Notes under the pieces: model-generated
What the model was told of the DNA's origin: nothing
What the model saw: the letters and a program-made list of their open reading frames with translations, nothing else
Database searches by the model: none
Made by a program: the position numbers and the translations under genes
Assembly (NCBI GenBank): GCA_964390645.1
Contig: CAYMLL010000121.1
Span: 1 to 20,720 of the forward strand
Origin: CAYMLL01 sp964390645
GTDB lineage: Bacteria > Planctomycetota > UBA8108
Direction of reading: 5' to 3'
Length of the DNA stretch: 20,720 bases
In this document: positions 1-9,254 of the stretch, one piece after another
Layout of the letters: each line of letters starts with the position of its first letter
Position numbering within the stretch: the first letter of the stretch is position 1

Positions 1-3000
1 GTCGCGCAGCGCCTCCTCCGCCTCGTTCGTCAGCTCGGTGCCGCTGCCCTTCCGCGGACCCGAGCTCGGCGGCGCGCTCTGGGACTCCGCGGTCAGCTTC
101 GCCTTGCCCTCGCTGGTGCTCGGCCCCTTCGTGTTGTTCTGGTTCATGTTGCTCGGAGTCGGCTTCTTCGTCGAGCCCGCGCCGGTGTTGCTGCCGCCGC
201 CCTTCGTTCCCTGGCCGCCGTCCGGATCACCGCTCGGGTTCTCCGCCGGAGACTGCGGACCGGAGACCTCCTTCGGCGGGATGTAGCGACCCTCGGGGAT
301 GAACGGCAGCTGCGCCAGCAGCTGCGCCGCCTCCATCGCCTTCTCGCCCGCCTCGCGAAACTGCTCCGCGGCGAGCTCGGTGTTCGCCTTCGATGGATCG
401 CCGGGATCGAGACCGGCGCCGAGCTCGCGCGCCTGCGCCGCGAGGTCGGCTGCTCGCGCCGCCAGCTCGCGCTGCAGCGCAGCGATGGCGTCGTCGAGGC
501 CGCCGCTGTCCACGGCCTCGATGCCGTCGTTGACGCGATCCTGTCGCTCCTTCAGGTCGGCGAAGCTCTCGCCGGGCTCCGACGCAGCGGGCTCCGACGC
601 AGCGAGCTCCGACGGTGGCGACCCAGGCGGTGGCGACCCCGGCGGTGGAGCGAAGCGGTCGGTCAGCTCCGCGAATCCCACGGACGCCTCCCGTCCCGTC
701 TTCAGTGCGGCGGTCAGCTCTGCCGCCGAGAGATGCTCTGCCGTCGCCTGCGTCACCGCGGCCGAGCTTCGGGGTTCGGGTCCGGCGGCCTTGCCGAGGG
801 ACTCCTCGAGCTCGCGAGCGAGATCCGCAGCGTCAGCGGCGATCCGTGTCTGCGACTCGACCAGCTGATCGGTGACACGCTCGATGAGCTCCTGCGGAGC
901 CTCCCCCGGATCCTCCGGAATCCACGCGAGCTCGTCCGCGAGCCGGTCGGCCTGCTTGGCGATCTCGAGCGCCTCCCGCACCCGATCGGCCTCGCCGCCG
1001 AGAGCGGCCAGAATCCGCTGCACCGCCTCGACCGCCTTCTCCGTCAGCTCGTCCGCCTCCTTCGAGTGGTCGTTCTGCTCCTCCTTGGCGTCCGCGAGCC
1101 GGATTGCCGCGCCTGCCCTCCGCGCGGGGACGACGAGCCGGTCGGCGACCTCACGCGCCGCGTCGCCGACGAATCGCATCTCCCTCGGGACCTCGTCCCG
1201 CGCCACACGATAGAGGACCGCCTCGGCCTTCGTTGCGTGGCCTCGAAAGACGCGCGCCGCGTCGTGGATGGCAGGCGACAGCGCGAGCCCCTCCTTCGGC
1301 ACCTCGGACCGCATCCACGAGGATCGACCTCGTGCGTGGTGAAGCTCCTGCAAGGCCTCTTTCAGGCTCGCCTCGAGCCGCTGAATCTTCGCATCCACCC
1401 ACTGATCGGTAAAGGTCTTCGCGCCGCTGTCGAGCGTCACGATGTACGACCTGGTGAGCGCGACGTGCGGACCACCAAAGGACCCGGGAAGCGAGTCCTC
1501 GATACGCAGCTGGAACCGCACGTGCGATGCGGAGCCGAGCTCGAGCCGGGTCAGGTCGAGCGCCGTGCGTCCGATCCACAGACGGTCGTCGAGCGCGCTC
1601 ACACGTGGCAAGTCGACGACCCGGAGCGTGGGCTCCGCCTCCCCTACCTGGACGAGCAGCGCAGCCTCTCCGACACCGTAGTCGTCGCGAACCTCGTACT
1701 CGATGCGCAGGCGGTCGTCGGGACGCAGGTGGACGTCGGTCGTCTCCGGCAAGGTGACGCGGACCCGCGGCACACTGTCCGCGATCGCCTTCACCGAGTG
1801 GCGGATGGCCCGACCGCGAAGCCCGTGACGATCCTCGAGCACGAGCGTCCACTCGGCATCGAGCCCGGGGGCGAGATCTATCTTCCAGTCGGCCCGCTGC
1901 TCGGTGTCGATCCTGCGAAGCTCACCTCCGGGAATCGGCCGCTCGCCGATGTGCAGCGCGGCCGACACGATCGGCTTGTTGAACGTCGCGGTCAAGGTCG
2001 CGGCCGTCCCCCCGACCGCCGCCAGATCACCGCTCGCGTCGGCGTCGACGGCCGGCTCGCGTCCCGTGTACGCAGGGAACTCGTAGAGCACGTCGAATCG
2101 TGCGACATCCGGACGGGGAGTGACGGTGACCCTGAAGGACCTCGTCAGCACGTCGTCACCCGTGTGCACACGGTAGTCGAAGCTCGCCTTGCCGGCCGGC
2201 ACTTCCAGAGCGAAGCGGGAGGCGAGCCCGCCCTTCATCTCGATCGGGCTCATCGGCAGGACGATCTCCACGCCGGCGCCGTCCCCGCGCAGGAGCTCGC
2301 ACGAACGTGTCGGCCCGCTGTCGACGAACGCCTCGCCGCGGAGCGTATCGCCCGGAGCGAGCACCACGTCGCCGGGTGTCACCTGTACATGACCCGCGCC
2401 GAGCGAGCCGGTGTTCGTCGACGGGACGATGCCGTGAAGGAACAGCCGCCGGGTCTGGTCGGGCCAGACCGCCGCGACCGCTCCGAGCACGAAGAAGGCG
2501 ACGCTCGCCGCGATCACGTAGGGCCGGGAGGAGCGAAAGCTGAACTCCCGACGCGGGTTGACGACGCGTACGTCCCGGATCGCCTCCTTCTCGAGCTCCG
2601 CGATCAGCGCCCTCGACCCCAGCCGGTCCTGAGAGTCGCCGCTCGACAGGAGCTCGACCGTAGAGCTGATACGCTCCTCGAGCTCGGGGTGGCGCGTCTC
2701 GATGACGCGCGCGATCCGCGCGACCGACACTCGTTGCGACAGCGGCCGGCCGATGAACCATGCCGCGGCGGTGAACGTCGCCGTCAGTCCCCCGAGCGTC
2801 AGCAGCCAGCGAGCCGTTGTCGAGAAGATCGTGACCGTCGCGTGAACCGCCATGATCGCAAACAGCGAGGCGATCGCGACGACGACCGTCGCGAGCACGC
2901 CGCGAACAAAGAGCACGTGCTGCCGTCGGCGGATCGCCCGACGCAGAGGTGCCACCAGCGAGGATGGAAGAGGCGCTCGGCGCCGGCTTCCACTCTCGAT

Positions 3001-3024
3001 ACCGGACTTCGACGAGTCGCTCAT
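1..3024 (-). CDS. DUF4175-like membrane protein with long coiled-coil region (3' end beyond left edge)
   Basis: The frame is open from ATG at 3024 to the left edge, giving at least 1008 residues without a stop. The start overlaps the stop of the upstream VWA gene as ATGA and is preceded by AGGAAGAAGG, a good ribosome binding site. Three hydrophobic segments lie near residues 38-59, 71-91 and 169-187. A beta-rich, probably Ig-like extracytoplasmic region follows (about 200-525), then a long Glu/Ala/Arg-rich helical or coiled-coil region (about 530-910), a short Pro/Gly/Ser repeat near 792-816, and a Gly/Ser/Asn/Lys-rich disordered tail from about 915. This layout (N-terminal membrane helices, beta region, helical C-terminus) and the position after BatA-type VWA genes match DUF4175-like proteins as I know them; family membership is inferred from architecture, not from a signature motif. 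Probable role: scaffold or partner of the VWA membrane complex. Biochemical function is unknown. Confidence 0.8.
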   Translation of the reverse strand, partial: MSDSSKSGIESGSRRRAPLPSSLVAPLRRAIRRRQHVLFVRGVLATVVVAIASLFAIMAVHATVTIFSTTARWLLTLGGLTATFTAAAWFIGRPLSQRVSVARIARVIETRHPELEERISSTVELLSSGDSQDRLGSRALIAELEKEAIRDVRVVNPRREFSFRSSRPYVIAASVAFFVLGAVAAVWPDQTRRLFLHGIVPSTNTGSLGAGHVQVTPGDVVLAPGDTLRGEAFVDSGPTRSCELLRGDGAGVEIVLPMSPIEMKGGLASRFALEVPAGKASFDYRVHTGDDVLTRSFRVTVTPRPDVARFDVLYEFPAYTGREPAVDADASGDLAAVGGTAATLTATFNKPIVSAALHIGERPIPGGELRRIDTEQRADWKIDLAPGLDAEWTLVLEDRHGLRGRAIRHSVKAIADSVPRVRVTLPETTDVHLRPDDRLRIEYEVRDDYGVGEAALLVQVGEAEPTLRVVDLPRVSALDDRLWIGRTALDLTRLELGSASHVRFQLRIEDSLPGSFGGPHVALTRSYIVTLDSGAKTFTDQWVDAKIQRLEASLKEALQELHHARGRSSWMRSEVPKEGLALSPAIHDAARVFRGHATKAEAVLYRVARDEVPREMRFVGDAAREVADRLVVPARRAGAAIRLADAKEEQNDHSKEADELTEKAVEAVQRILAALGGEADRVREALEIAKQADRLADELAWIPEDPGEAPQELIERVTDQLVESQTRIAADAADLARELEESLGKAAGPEPRSSAAVTQATAEHLSAAELTAALKTGREASVGFAELTDRFAPPPGSPPPGSPPSELAASEPAASEPGESFADLKERQDRVNDGIEAVDSGGLDDAIAALQRELAARAADLAAQARELGAGLDPGDPSKANTELAAEQFREAGEKAMEAAQLLAQLPFIPEGRYIPPKEVSGPQSPAENPSGDPDGGQGTKGGGSNTGAGSTKKPTPSNMNQNNTKGPSTSEGKAKLTAESQSAPPSSGPRKGSGTELTNEAEEALRD
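576..649. repeat. In-frame 15-bp tandem repeats in the DUF4175-like gene
   Basis: Two kinds of 15-bp unit lie back to back. GCTCCGACGCAGCGG occurs at 576-590 and 591-605 (last base changed), with a partial copy at 606-613. GGTGGCGACCCAGGC occurs at 614-628 and 629-643 (one base changed), with a partial copy at 644-649. On the coding strand they give Pro-Pro-Gly-Ser and Ala-Ser-Glu-Pro repeats that form a flexible linker inside the helical region. Because the unit is a multiple of three, copy-number change would keep the reading frame. Confidence 0.85.
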
Positions 3025-6000
3025 GCGAGTCCTGCCTTCTTCCTGATGGCCCATTCGCCGGTGGCTGCGAGCAAGGCGACCAGCAGCAAGGGCCACGAAT
3101 ACCACAGGGGGTAGCGATCTTCCACCACCACGACACGGTTGCCGGGCCCGAAGATGTCGCCGAGGTCCGAGGCCTCGTCCGGAGCGAGCACACGAGCACC
3201 CGTCGACTCGGCCAGCTGATCCGCCAGGACGCGATACGCCGAGAGCTCGGCGAGCTCCCGCCCTCCCGCGGGCTCGACGTGGATCTCGGTGGTCACTCCT
3301 CGCGCCCGCTCGGAGAGCTCGAGATGCGCGGGGTCCTCCACCTCGACGGAGATCCGGTACCGCTTCGCGGGAGCCAGCAGTCCGAGGTCGACGGCGTACA
3401 TCCCCGGCGCGTCGGCGACGCTCTCGAGCCGCTTGTAAACGACGACCTCCTCGGCGTCCACGCCCCCCGAGGAGCTGACCGTGATCGATACCGCCGCGCT
3501 CGAGACCGGCCTGCGCTCGCCATCGCGCAGCCGCGCCCGCACCCGTACCGGCTCGTCGGCGGCATAGACAGGCTGGTCGGTGCCGAGGCGGACCTGATCG
3601 TTTCCGGCCGCGAGCCGATCGCTGGTCGCCCATCGCAGCATCTGCGCCCAGAGACGATGATGGTAGGGATCACCCTTGCGGTAGCGCAGCCGCCAGGTGC
3701 TGTCGAAGTTGAGCGCCATCACGCGACCGAGCCCGTAGGACTGCTCGACGATGAGGGCGCGCTGGCGCGCGAAGCGCTCTCTCTTGCGCACCAGCTCGGC
3801 CCGATCCGCGACATCGCTCCCCTGCCTGCGGTAGAAGTCCGGGATCGCGAAGGGCATCGCGAAGGCGAGCACCGTCGCTCCGGGCCTCACGCCCCGGATC
3901 GGATGACGCCAGTGGATGTCCGGAACCGTCGCCCACGCGAGCCGGTTCGCCTCATCGCTTCTCTCGAGCCTCAGCACGGTGTGCTGATCGCCTTGCGGCG
4001 TCAGGGCGATACGGAACCCCGGCTCCTTCCGCGTCTGCTCCACCACCTCCGACGGCGCGTCATGGACGGGGATCATCGGACGCAGCACGGAGTCCGCGTA
4101 AGCGGCCGGCATGTGCCGGCTGCCGGCGATGACGACGACCCTGCCGCCGTGCTCGCCAACGTATCGCTCGAGGATCTTCGCGGCGTCCTCGTCGAGAGCC
4201 TGACGCGGAACGTCGCCGAGGATGATCGCGTCGAATGCGAACCAGTCCGCCGCCGTCTCCGGCAAGGCGTTCGCCTCGCACTCCCCGATGCCTCGCGACG
4301 TCGAGGCGCGGATGACCGGTTGCGGCGGAGCACCTTCGATCCGATCGGGATGCGCGAGCAGATACTGGAGCTTCACCGACCGGTCGCGATCGGCAAAGAG
4401 GCTCCGGATGTAGCGGAACTCCCAGCGCGGCCGATCGTCGATGAGCAGCAGCTGGATGGGCTCGTCCGTCACGTTGACGCAGACCGTCCGCGAATTGTTG
4501 TTCTCCACGAGCTCGTTGCCAAGGGGCTTGACCCGCACCCGATACTCGGCGAGCCCGATCTGTTCGCTGCGGTGGATCAGGTCGACGATGCCGCGAAACG
4601 TGTCGCCGTCGATGGCGACCCGGGCCTGACCGACGGCCTTCCCCTCGTGCACGAGCTCCAGCTCGGCCGTCTTTCCGGCGAGCCCGTCGGCCTTCAGCTC
4701 GACACGCGCCCTGAGCTCATCTCGAAGCTGCACGACTCTCGGCGCCGTCACGCTGACGATGGCCGCGTCGACAGGAGGGCGGAGACTCCCTGTCACCAGA
4801 GAGCAGACGGGCGTGCCCTGGGCTCCAAACCACCGCGCGGCCTCACGAACCGAACGCTTCGCGTTGTGGCGACCGTCCGTGACGATCATCACGCCGGCGA
4901 GCTTGCGCGTCGGAAGCTCCTCGCGGACGCGATCCAGAGCGGTGGCGAGATCGGTCGACAGCCTGGCCGCCGGCGGCGGCGTCCCGTCGAGGTCCTGTTC
5001 CCGCCACGCGGTTGCAGTCGTCGGCGTCGACCCGGAAGCAAAACGATAGAGACGCACGACGTATCTCCCGGTCAGCTCGTCGAACGGCGGCGCCCCGTCG
5101 CCGGCGTCGAGCAGCAGCTCCCGGGCGAGAGCGCGGCGCGATCGAGCCGTGACGCTGTCCACGGCGGCGCGATGATCTTCTGTCAACGACGCCAGCCAGG
5201 CGACGTCGGCCTCGGCGACGAGCGGAGCCAGCGCCTCGGCGGCCTCGTTCAACGCCTCGAGAGCGCCGGAGATGATCCCGAGGAGCTCGGCCACAGGCGA
5301 GACGACGCTACCCGGCAGCAGTTCGGCCGCCCGGCGGGCCGCATCGCGTAGAGGATCTCGCGCCCGCTCCTCGATCACGTCGGCGACCGCCTTCAGACGC
5401 GTGGCGACGCCACCTCCCGAAGCTCGATTCGCCGCGAAGCTCCGGGCGCGGCCGGCCACGCCGTCCGCTGCATCAGCAGTCGCGCCGAGGGCCTTCTGGA
5501 GCTCCGTGCGGCGCTCGAGAGGGCCGTCGGGCGTCACGATCCACCCGGATTCCCGGACGAGCTCGAGCCAGGCGACCTGAGTTTCGAGATCACGGGGCAG
5601 ACCACGGAGCTCGTCGATCGCGTGCCGTACCCGGAAGGGTCGAGCGGGCAGGTCGGTGAGAAGAGCCTCGGCCCAGGCCAGCTTCTCCGAAGCGGAGGAG
5701 TGCGAGTCCGAGAGGTCCATGGACGCGGAGTCATCCAGGAGAACGGCGACGAACCTCTGCTCGTCGACCGGTCGCCGTGCGACAAAGCTCGGCTGGGCCA
5801 GCATCGTGATGATCGTCAGAAGCAGCGTGATTCGCAGCGCGCCGAGACCGAAGCTCGTGATCGGCGGCACGGTCCGACGCTCGAGCGCGTAGAACGAGGT
5901 GATGGCCTCGACTCCTGCTCCCCCGAGCGCCGCGCAAACCCACAGCGGCCACGAGGTGTCGAGCTCGATAGCCCGGGGAAGCGCGTTGAAGGCCAGCCAC

Positions 6001-6203
6001 AGAGCGCCGGTCCCGACACCCACTCGCGCGACGAAGCCGACGACGCGACGCCTGCGGGAGCTCTCTCCCGCGCGCACCCGACGCGTCCCATGCACCCGGC
6101 GCATGAGGAGCCAGAGCACGACGGCCACCAGTGCACAGACCACGAGCGCCGGCGACGGGCTCGCTCGGGCAAGCAGCAGCTGGGTAAACTCGTCTACCAA
6201 CAT
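3021..6203 (-). CDS. Membrane VWA protein with glutamine-amidotransferase-like domain
   Basis: 1060 residues, starting at ATG 6203, nine bases after the stop of the BatA-type gene. Four hydrophobic segments lie near residues 18-35, 54-73, 85-104 and 120-137. A VWA domain begins at about 150 with a MIDAS motif DDSAS (D157, S159, S161); a later strand carries VTDGRHN (441-447). Between them lies an unusually long Ala/Leu/Arg-rich helical stretch (about 165-370). An Ig-like strand region (about 480-580) is followed by a glutamine-amidotransferase-like Rossmann domain (583-710; LLLIDD, AIILGDVP, VVVIAGS). It shows no cysteine nucleophile, so it is probably non-catalytic. A further beta domain and a C-terminal membrane helix (about 1034-1053) end the protein. 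The fold order is typical of large planctomycete and verrucomicrobial proteins encoded next to BatA. It is likely a structural or metal-dependent binding partner in an envelope complex; the substrate is unknown. Confidence 0.87.
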   Translation of the reverse strand: MLVDEFTQLLLARASPSPALVVCALVAVVLWLLMRRVHGTRRVRAGESSRRRRVVGFVARVGVGTGALWLAFNALPRAIELDTSWPLWVCAALGGAGVEAITSFYALERRTVPPITSFGLGALRITLLLTIITMLAQPSFVARRPVDEQRFVAVLLDDSASMDLSDSHSSASEKLAWAEALLTDLPARPFRVRHAIDELRGLPRDLETQVAWLELVRESGWIVTPDGPLERRTELQKALGATADAADGVAGRARSFAANRASGGGVATRLKAVADVIEERARDPLRDAARRAAELLPGSVVSPVAELLGIISGALEALNEAAEALAPLVAEADVAWLASLTEDHRAAVDSVTARSRRALARELLLDAGDGAPPFDELTGRYVVRLYRFASGSTPTTATAWREQDLDGTPPPAARLSTDLATALDRVREELPTRKLAGVMIVTDGRHNAKRSVREAARWFGAQGTPVCSLVTGSLRPPVDAAIVSVTAPRVVQLRDELRARVELKADGLAGKTAELELVHEGKAVGQARVAIDGDTFRGIVDLIHRSEQIGLAEYRVRVKPLGNELVENNNSRTVCVNVTDEPIQLLLIDDRPRWEFRYIRSLFADRDRSVKLQYLLAHPDRIEGAPPQPVIRASTSRGIGECEANALPETAADWFAFDAIILGDVPRQALDEDAAKILERYVGEHGGRVVVIAGSRHMPAAYADSVLRPMIPVHDAPSEVVEQTRKEPGFRIALTPQGDQHTVLRLERSDEANRLAWATVPDIHWRHPIRGVRPGATVLAFAMPFAIPDFYRRQGSDVADRAELVRKRERFARQRALIVEQSYGLGRVMALNFDSTWRLRYRKGDPYHHRLWAQMLRWATSDRLAAGNDQVRLGTDQPVYAADEPVRVRARLRDGERRPVSSAAVSITVSSSGGVDAEEVVVYKRLESVADAPGMYAVDLGLLAPAKRYRISVEVEDPAHLELSERARGVTTEIHVEPAGGRELAELSAYRVLADQLAESTGARVLAPDEASDLGDIFGPGNRVVVVEDRYPLWYSWPLLLVALLAATGEWAIRKKAGLA

Positions 6204-6212
6204 GAGATCATC

Positions 6213-9200
6213 TCAGTCGCTCTTCCTCGCGCCTTCGCCGAGACCGAAGGCCTCGAGGGCCGCCGCCCGGTACGCGCTCGCGTCCGACGCCGAGGTGAAG
6301 TCGACCTCGGTCGTCGCGCCGGTCCGACGCTGCCGGGCGATCCATCCCGCGAGGGCGATCTCCAGAACGGCCGCGAGCAGCGCGGCGATGGCCATGTGAC
6401 GCCACAGTCGCGCGCCCGGCACGCGACCGGTCAAGGCTCGCATGAGATCCGCGGTCGATCGGATCGCGAAGAGGTCGAGGTGCTCCGAGGCCCCGTCGAG
6501 ATCCGCGTCGGTCAGCATCGAGAGGTGGCTCTCCTCGGGATAGCCGCGCACGGCGAAGGGAACAGCGCCCGCGATCGTCAGCTCCCGGAAGTCGTCCCGC
6601 ATCGACGGTGGAAGCTCGAGAGAGTACAGTCCGGACCGCGTGGCGCGCTCCACCAGCACGGAGAGCGATCCATCCACCGAGTCGACCGGCAGGGAGCGCG
6701 TGGCTCCCGACGGCGTCTTCAAGGTCGCGTCGAGTCCACTCTCGAGGTAGCGCCGCCAGGGCTCGTCGGCATCGAGCACCGTCGAGGGAATCGGCTGCAG
6801 GCTGATGCCCGGCCCCTGCCACGACAGCTGACAGGAGCCCTCACCGGCGCGATCCACCAGCTCCAGCCTGATCCCGTGGCGAGAGGGCCCGCCCGTCGGC
6901 GCCGCCGCCAGATCGACGACCCCTGTCTGCGCCGCCGCGGCGACCGACTCGACGACGAGCCGGCCGTCGATCCACAGGCGGGCCTCGTCGTCGCCGACGA
7001 GATGAAACGTGTAGCTCCCGGGCCGGGGCGGCGAAAGGGTGCCCGTCCACCGCACCGAGAAGCCGTCGGCCGGAACACCCGGCGCAGGAGATCCGCTCCA
7101 CCGCAAGACAGGCTGTTCGTCCCGTCGGACAAAGCGTGCGTGTCGCAGAGCGGGAGAGCCGTAGTACGTGCCGCGCAGCCCGCCGCCGCCGGGCGCGAGT
7201 CGATCACCGGCTCCGGGCGCCGCAGCGAGCGGAACCACGACACGATTCGCCGGATCGAGCTCGAGCCCCGGGTCCCGCAGCTCGACGAGGCTCATGATGA
7301 GCTCGTGGACGAGCGGAACAAAGCACTTGCGTGTCGCGATGGTGCTGTCCTTGGAGTCCAGCGAGAACGCCGTCATCAGTACTCGCCCGTCTCCGACCTG
7401 ACGACCGACGAGGAGCGGTGCATCGGTATCGAGACGCGCGCCGATGCGGACGGAGATGTCCGCCGCATCGATCGCCAGTCGCCAGTAGGAGACGACGGAC
7501 GTCGACACGATGTCGCTGCGCGGCGTGTCGAGAATGACCCGGAAGGCCGGGTGCTCCAGGGTGTCGCCGGCGGGACGAACGACCTCTCCTAGCTCGGTAG
7601 TCGTCTCGCGCCCCTGCAGACGAGCGGGCGCCACCGGATAGCCGTCACGCGTGCGCCAGCCCTCGTAGAACCGGGGCGTGGCGTGCTCGCCGGGTGCCAC
7701 GAGCAGCCCGCCACCATCGTTCACGAACGCCGCGAGACGAGCCGCGGCCTCAGCAGAGAGTCTCGGCACGTCCGCCAGCACGACGACGTCGTACGGGTCG
7801 AGACTCGTCACGGAGTCGACATCCGGCGCGTCGATGACCGTCACGTCAAACAGATCCCCCGATGCGAGCCGCTCGCTGGCAACCTCGTCCGATCCGGGCG
7901 GCAAGTCCTCGCGATCGATCTCCTCCGGCTCCGGTGTCAGCGCCGCGAGCAGGAAGGCGGAGGCGCGATCAAAGGGTCGGGTAGAAGGATTGCCATCGAC
8001 CAGGAGGGTCGACACCTGCTCGAAGGTCCGGATCACGCGGGCGGCGACGTTGTCGGAGGGCAGGTCGTCGGCGATCTCCGCCCGGGCCTCTATGCTGTGC
8101 GTCCCGGCGCGCTCGAAGCGATTGCGAAACGTGACGCTCTCGACGGCCCCGGTCGTCAGATCGCCGACCGACGAGCGCAGCACACGCTTCTCGCCGTCGA
8201 TACGCAGCGTCACCTCCACCGGTGTCGTGATCGCGACGTCTCCGGTGTTCTCGATCTCCACACGGATCTTCACCGGACGATCGGAGCCGACGACCCGACG
8301 GGAGAGCGAGATCCCCTTGACCTGCACGTTGCGGAACTCCTCCGGTCCACGGAGCAGGCGAAGGACCAGACGCGGTCGCGTCGCCGGAGGCATCGCGGCG
8401 AAGGGCTCCGCCAGCATCGCCCAGTCCGCGAGCCCCTCGTCCTTCCACCCGGTGTCCTGGCCGTCCGTTATGAACACGATCCTCCGCGTCAAGCTGTGTC
8501 CGCGGCCGAAGATCTCGGCCGCTGCGCCGAGAGCACGGCGCACGTCCATGCGTCCGCCGGTGGGCCGCAGTTCATCGAGAGTCTTCTCGAGACGATCCGG
8601 ACGAAGAACCGGCGACGGTGTTCTGATCTCCGGACCCGGACCGGCGACCAGCAAGGCTGCGGCGTCCTGCGGCCCGAGTGCCATGAGCACCGCACGCGCC
8701 TCGTCGACCGCACGGTCGAAGTTCGAGCGTCCGTCGACGGCCACGGTCATCGACGCCGAGCCGTCGACGATGACGACGACGTCCTGCTCGCCGAGCTCCG
8801 GGCTCCAGACGCCGACCTGCAGGAAGCGCTCCGCGATCGCCGCTCCGCCCGCCATCAAGATCAGGAGAGCCCCGACCGCGAAGAGACCCCGATGCCACCT
8901 CGGGTAGCGCCAGAGCGTCGTGGCAGCACCGATGGCTGCTGCGCCGACGAGCATCGCCGGCAGCAAGACCTGCCACGGGACCCTCGAACCCGGCGGCACG
9001 AAAGGCAGCGCCATCGCGAGAACGAGAAACGCGATCAGAAGACAGCGCAGCACGAGAAGTAGCATCTCCTCCAGTAGCATCCGCCGGTGGCGGCTGACCA
9101 CGGAGCCGAGCAGGAACTGCATCGCCCCCCACTCGACATCACGCGCCTTGCGTCGGTGAAACAGATGGATCAGCACCGGGATCGCGACCGCGGCCAGGCC

Positions 9201-9230
9201 GATGAGCATCAGGGGATTGGCGAAGGACAT
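6213..9230 (-). CDS. BatA-type membrane VWA protein carrying a PA14-like domain
   Basis: 1005 residues from ATG 9230, chosen over a TTG five codons upstream because GGAGG sits five bases before the ATG. The N-terminus is a BatA-type module (PF07584-like): a membrane helix at 5-24 ending in HLFHRRK, then VEWGAMQFL and a second helix at 53-75. Two more helices lie near 88-106 and 116-133. A VWA domain has MIDAS DGSAS (D156, S158, S160) and FITDGQD (253-259). A CARDB/Ig-like segment (about 300-400) precedes a glutamine-amidotransferase-like domain (about 405-640; VDGNPS, DVVVLADVP, GGGLLVAPG). A PA14-like domain follows (about 683-820): LRGTYYG start, FSVRWTG, GSYTFHLVGDDEARLWIDG. A C-terminal membrane helix lies at about 946-964. 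PA14 domains often bind glycans, so the outer part may contact polysaccharide; that is inference. Its immediate neighbours are DUF58 upstream and another VWA gene downstream. Confidence 0.9.
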   Translation of the reverse strand: MSFANPLMLIGLAAVAIPVLIHLFHRRKARDVEWGAMQFLLGSVVSRHRRMLLEEMLLLVLRCLLIAFLVLAMALPFVPPGSRVPWQVLLPAMLVGAAAIGAATTLWRYPRWHRGLFAVGALLILMAGGAAIAERFLQVGVWSPELGEQDVVVIVDGSASMTVAVDGRSNFDRAVDEARAVLMALGPQDAAALLVAGPGPEIRTPSPVLRPDRLEKTLDELRPTGGRMDVRRALGAAAEIFGRGHSLTRRIVFITDGQDTGWKDEGLADWAMLAEPFAAMPPATRPRLVLRLLRGPEEFRNVQVKGISLSRRVVGSDRPVKIRVEIENTGDVAITTPVEVTLRIDGEKRVLRSSVGDLTTGAVESVTFRNRFERAGTHSIEARAEIADDLPSDNVAARVIRTFEQVSTLLVDGNPSTRPFDRASAFLLAALTPEPEEIDREDLPPGSDEVASERLASGDLFDVTVIDAPDVDSVTSLDPYDVVVLADVPRLSAEAAARLAAFVNDGGGLLVAPGEHATPRFYEGWRTRDGYPVAPARLQGRETTTELGEVVRPAGDTLEHPAFRVILDTPRSDIVSTSVVSYWRLAIDAADISVRIGARLDTDAPLLVGRQVGDGRVLMTAFSLDSKDSTIATRKCFVPLVHELIMSLVELRDPGLELDPANRVVVPLAAAPGAGDRLAPGGGGLRGTYYGSPALRHARFVRRDEQPVLRWSGSPAPGVPADGFSVRWTGTLSPPRPGSYTFHLVGDDEARLWIDGRLVVESVAAAAQTGVVDLAAAPTGGPSRHGIRLELVDRAGEGSCQLSWQGPGISLQPIPSTVLDADEPWRRYLESGLDATLKTPSGATRSLPVDSVDGSLSVLVERATRSGLYSLELPPSMRDDFRELTIAGAVPFAVRGYPEESHLSMLTDADLDGASEHLDLFAIRSTADLMRALTGRVPGARLWRHMAIAALLAAVLEIALAGWIARQRRTGATTEVDFTSASDASAYRAAALEAFGLGEGARKSD

Positions 9231-9254
9231 GCTTGCCTCCAGCAAGCCGGGCCG

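Noticed and set aside
38..286. Small plus-strand gene at the left edge
   Set aside because: It lies antisense to the Gly/Ser-rich tail of the DUF4175-like gene; its Pro/Phe/Gly-rich translation is a shadow of that composition.
733..3114. Very long open frames antisense to the VWA and DUF4175-like genes (also 2949-5351, 5622-7592, 7683-9062, 9087-10364 plus strand, and 14708-18154 minus strand, up to 1148 codons)
   Set aside because: Their translations are Arg/Pro/Asp/His-rich low-information sequence without motifs, they lack ribosome sites, and they mirror well-supported genes. Long antisense frames are expected in GC-rich DNA with strong third-position bias.
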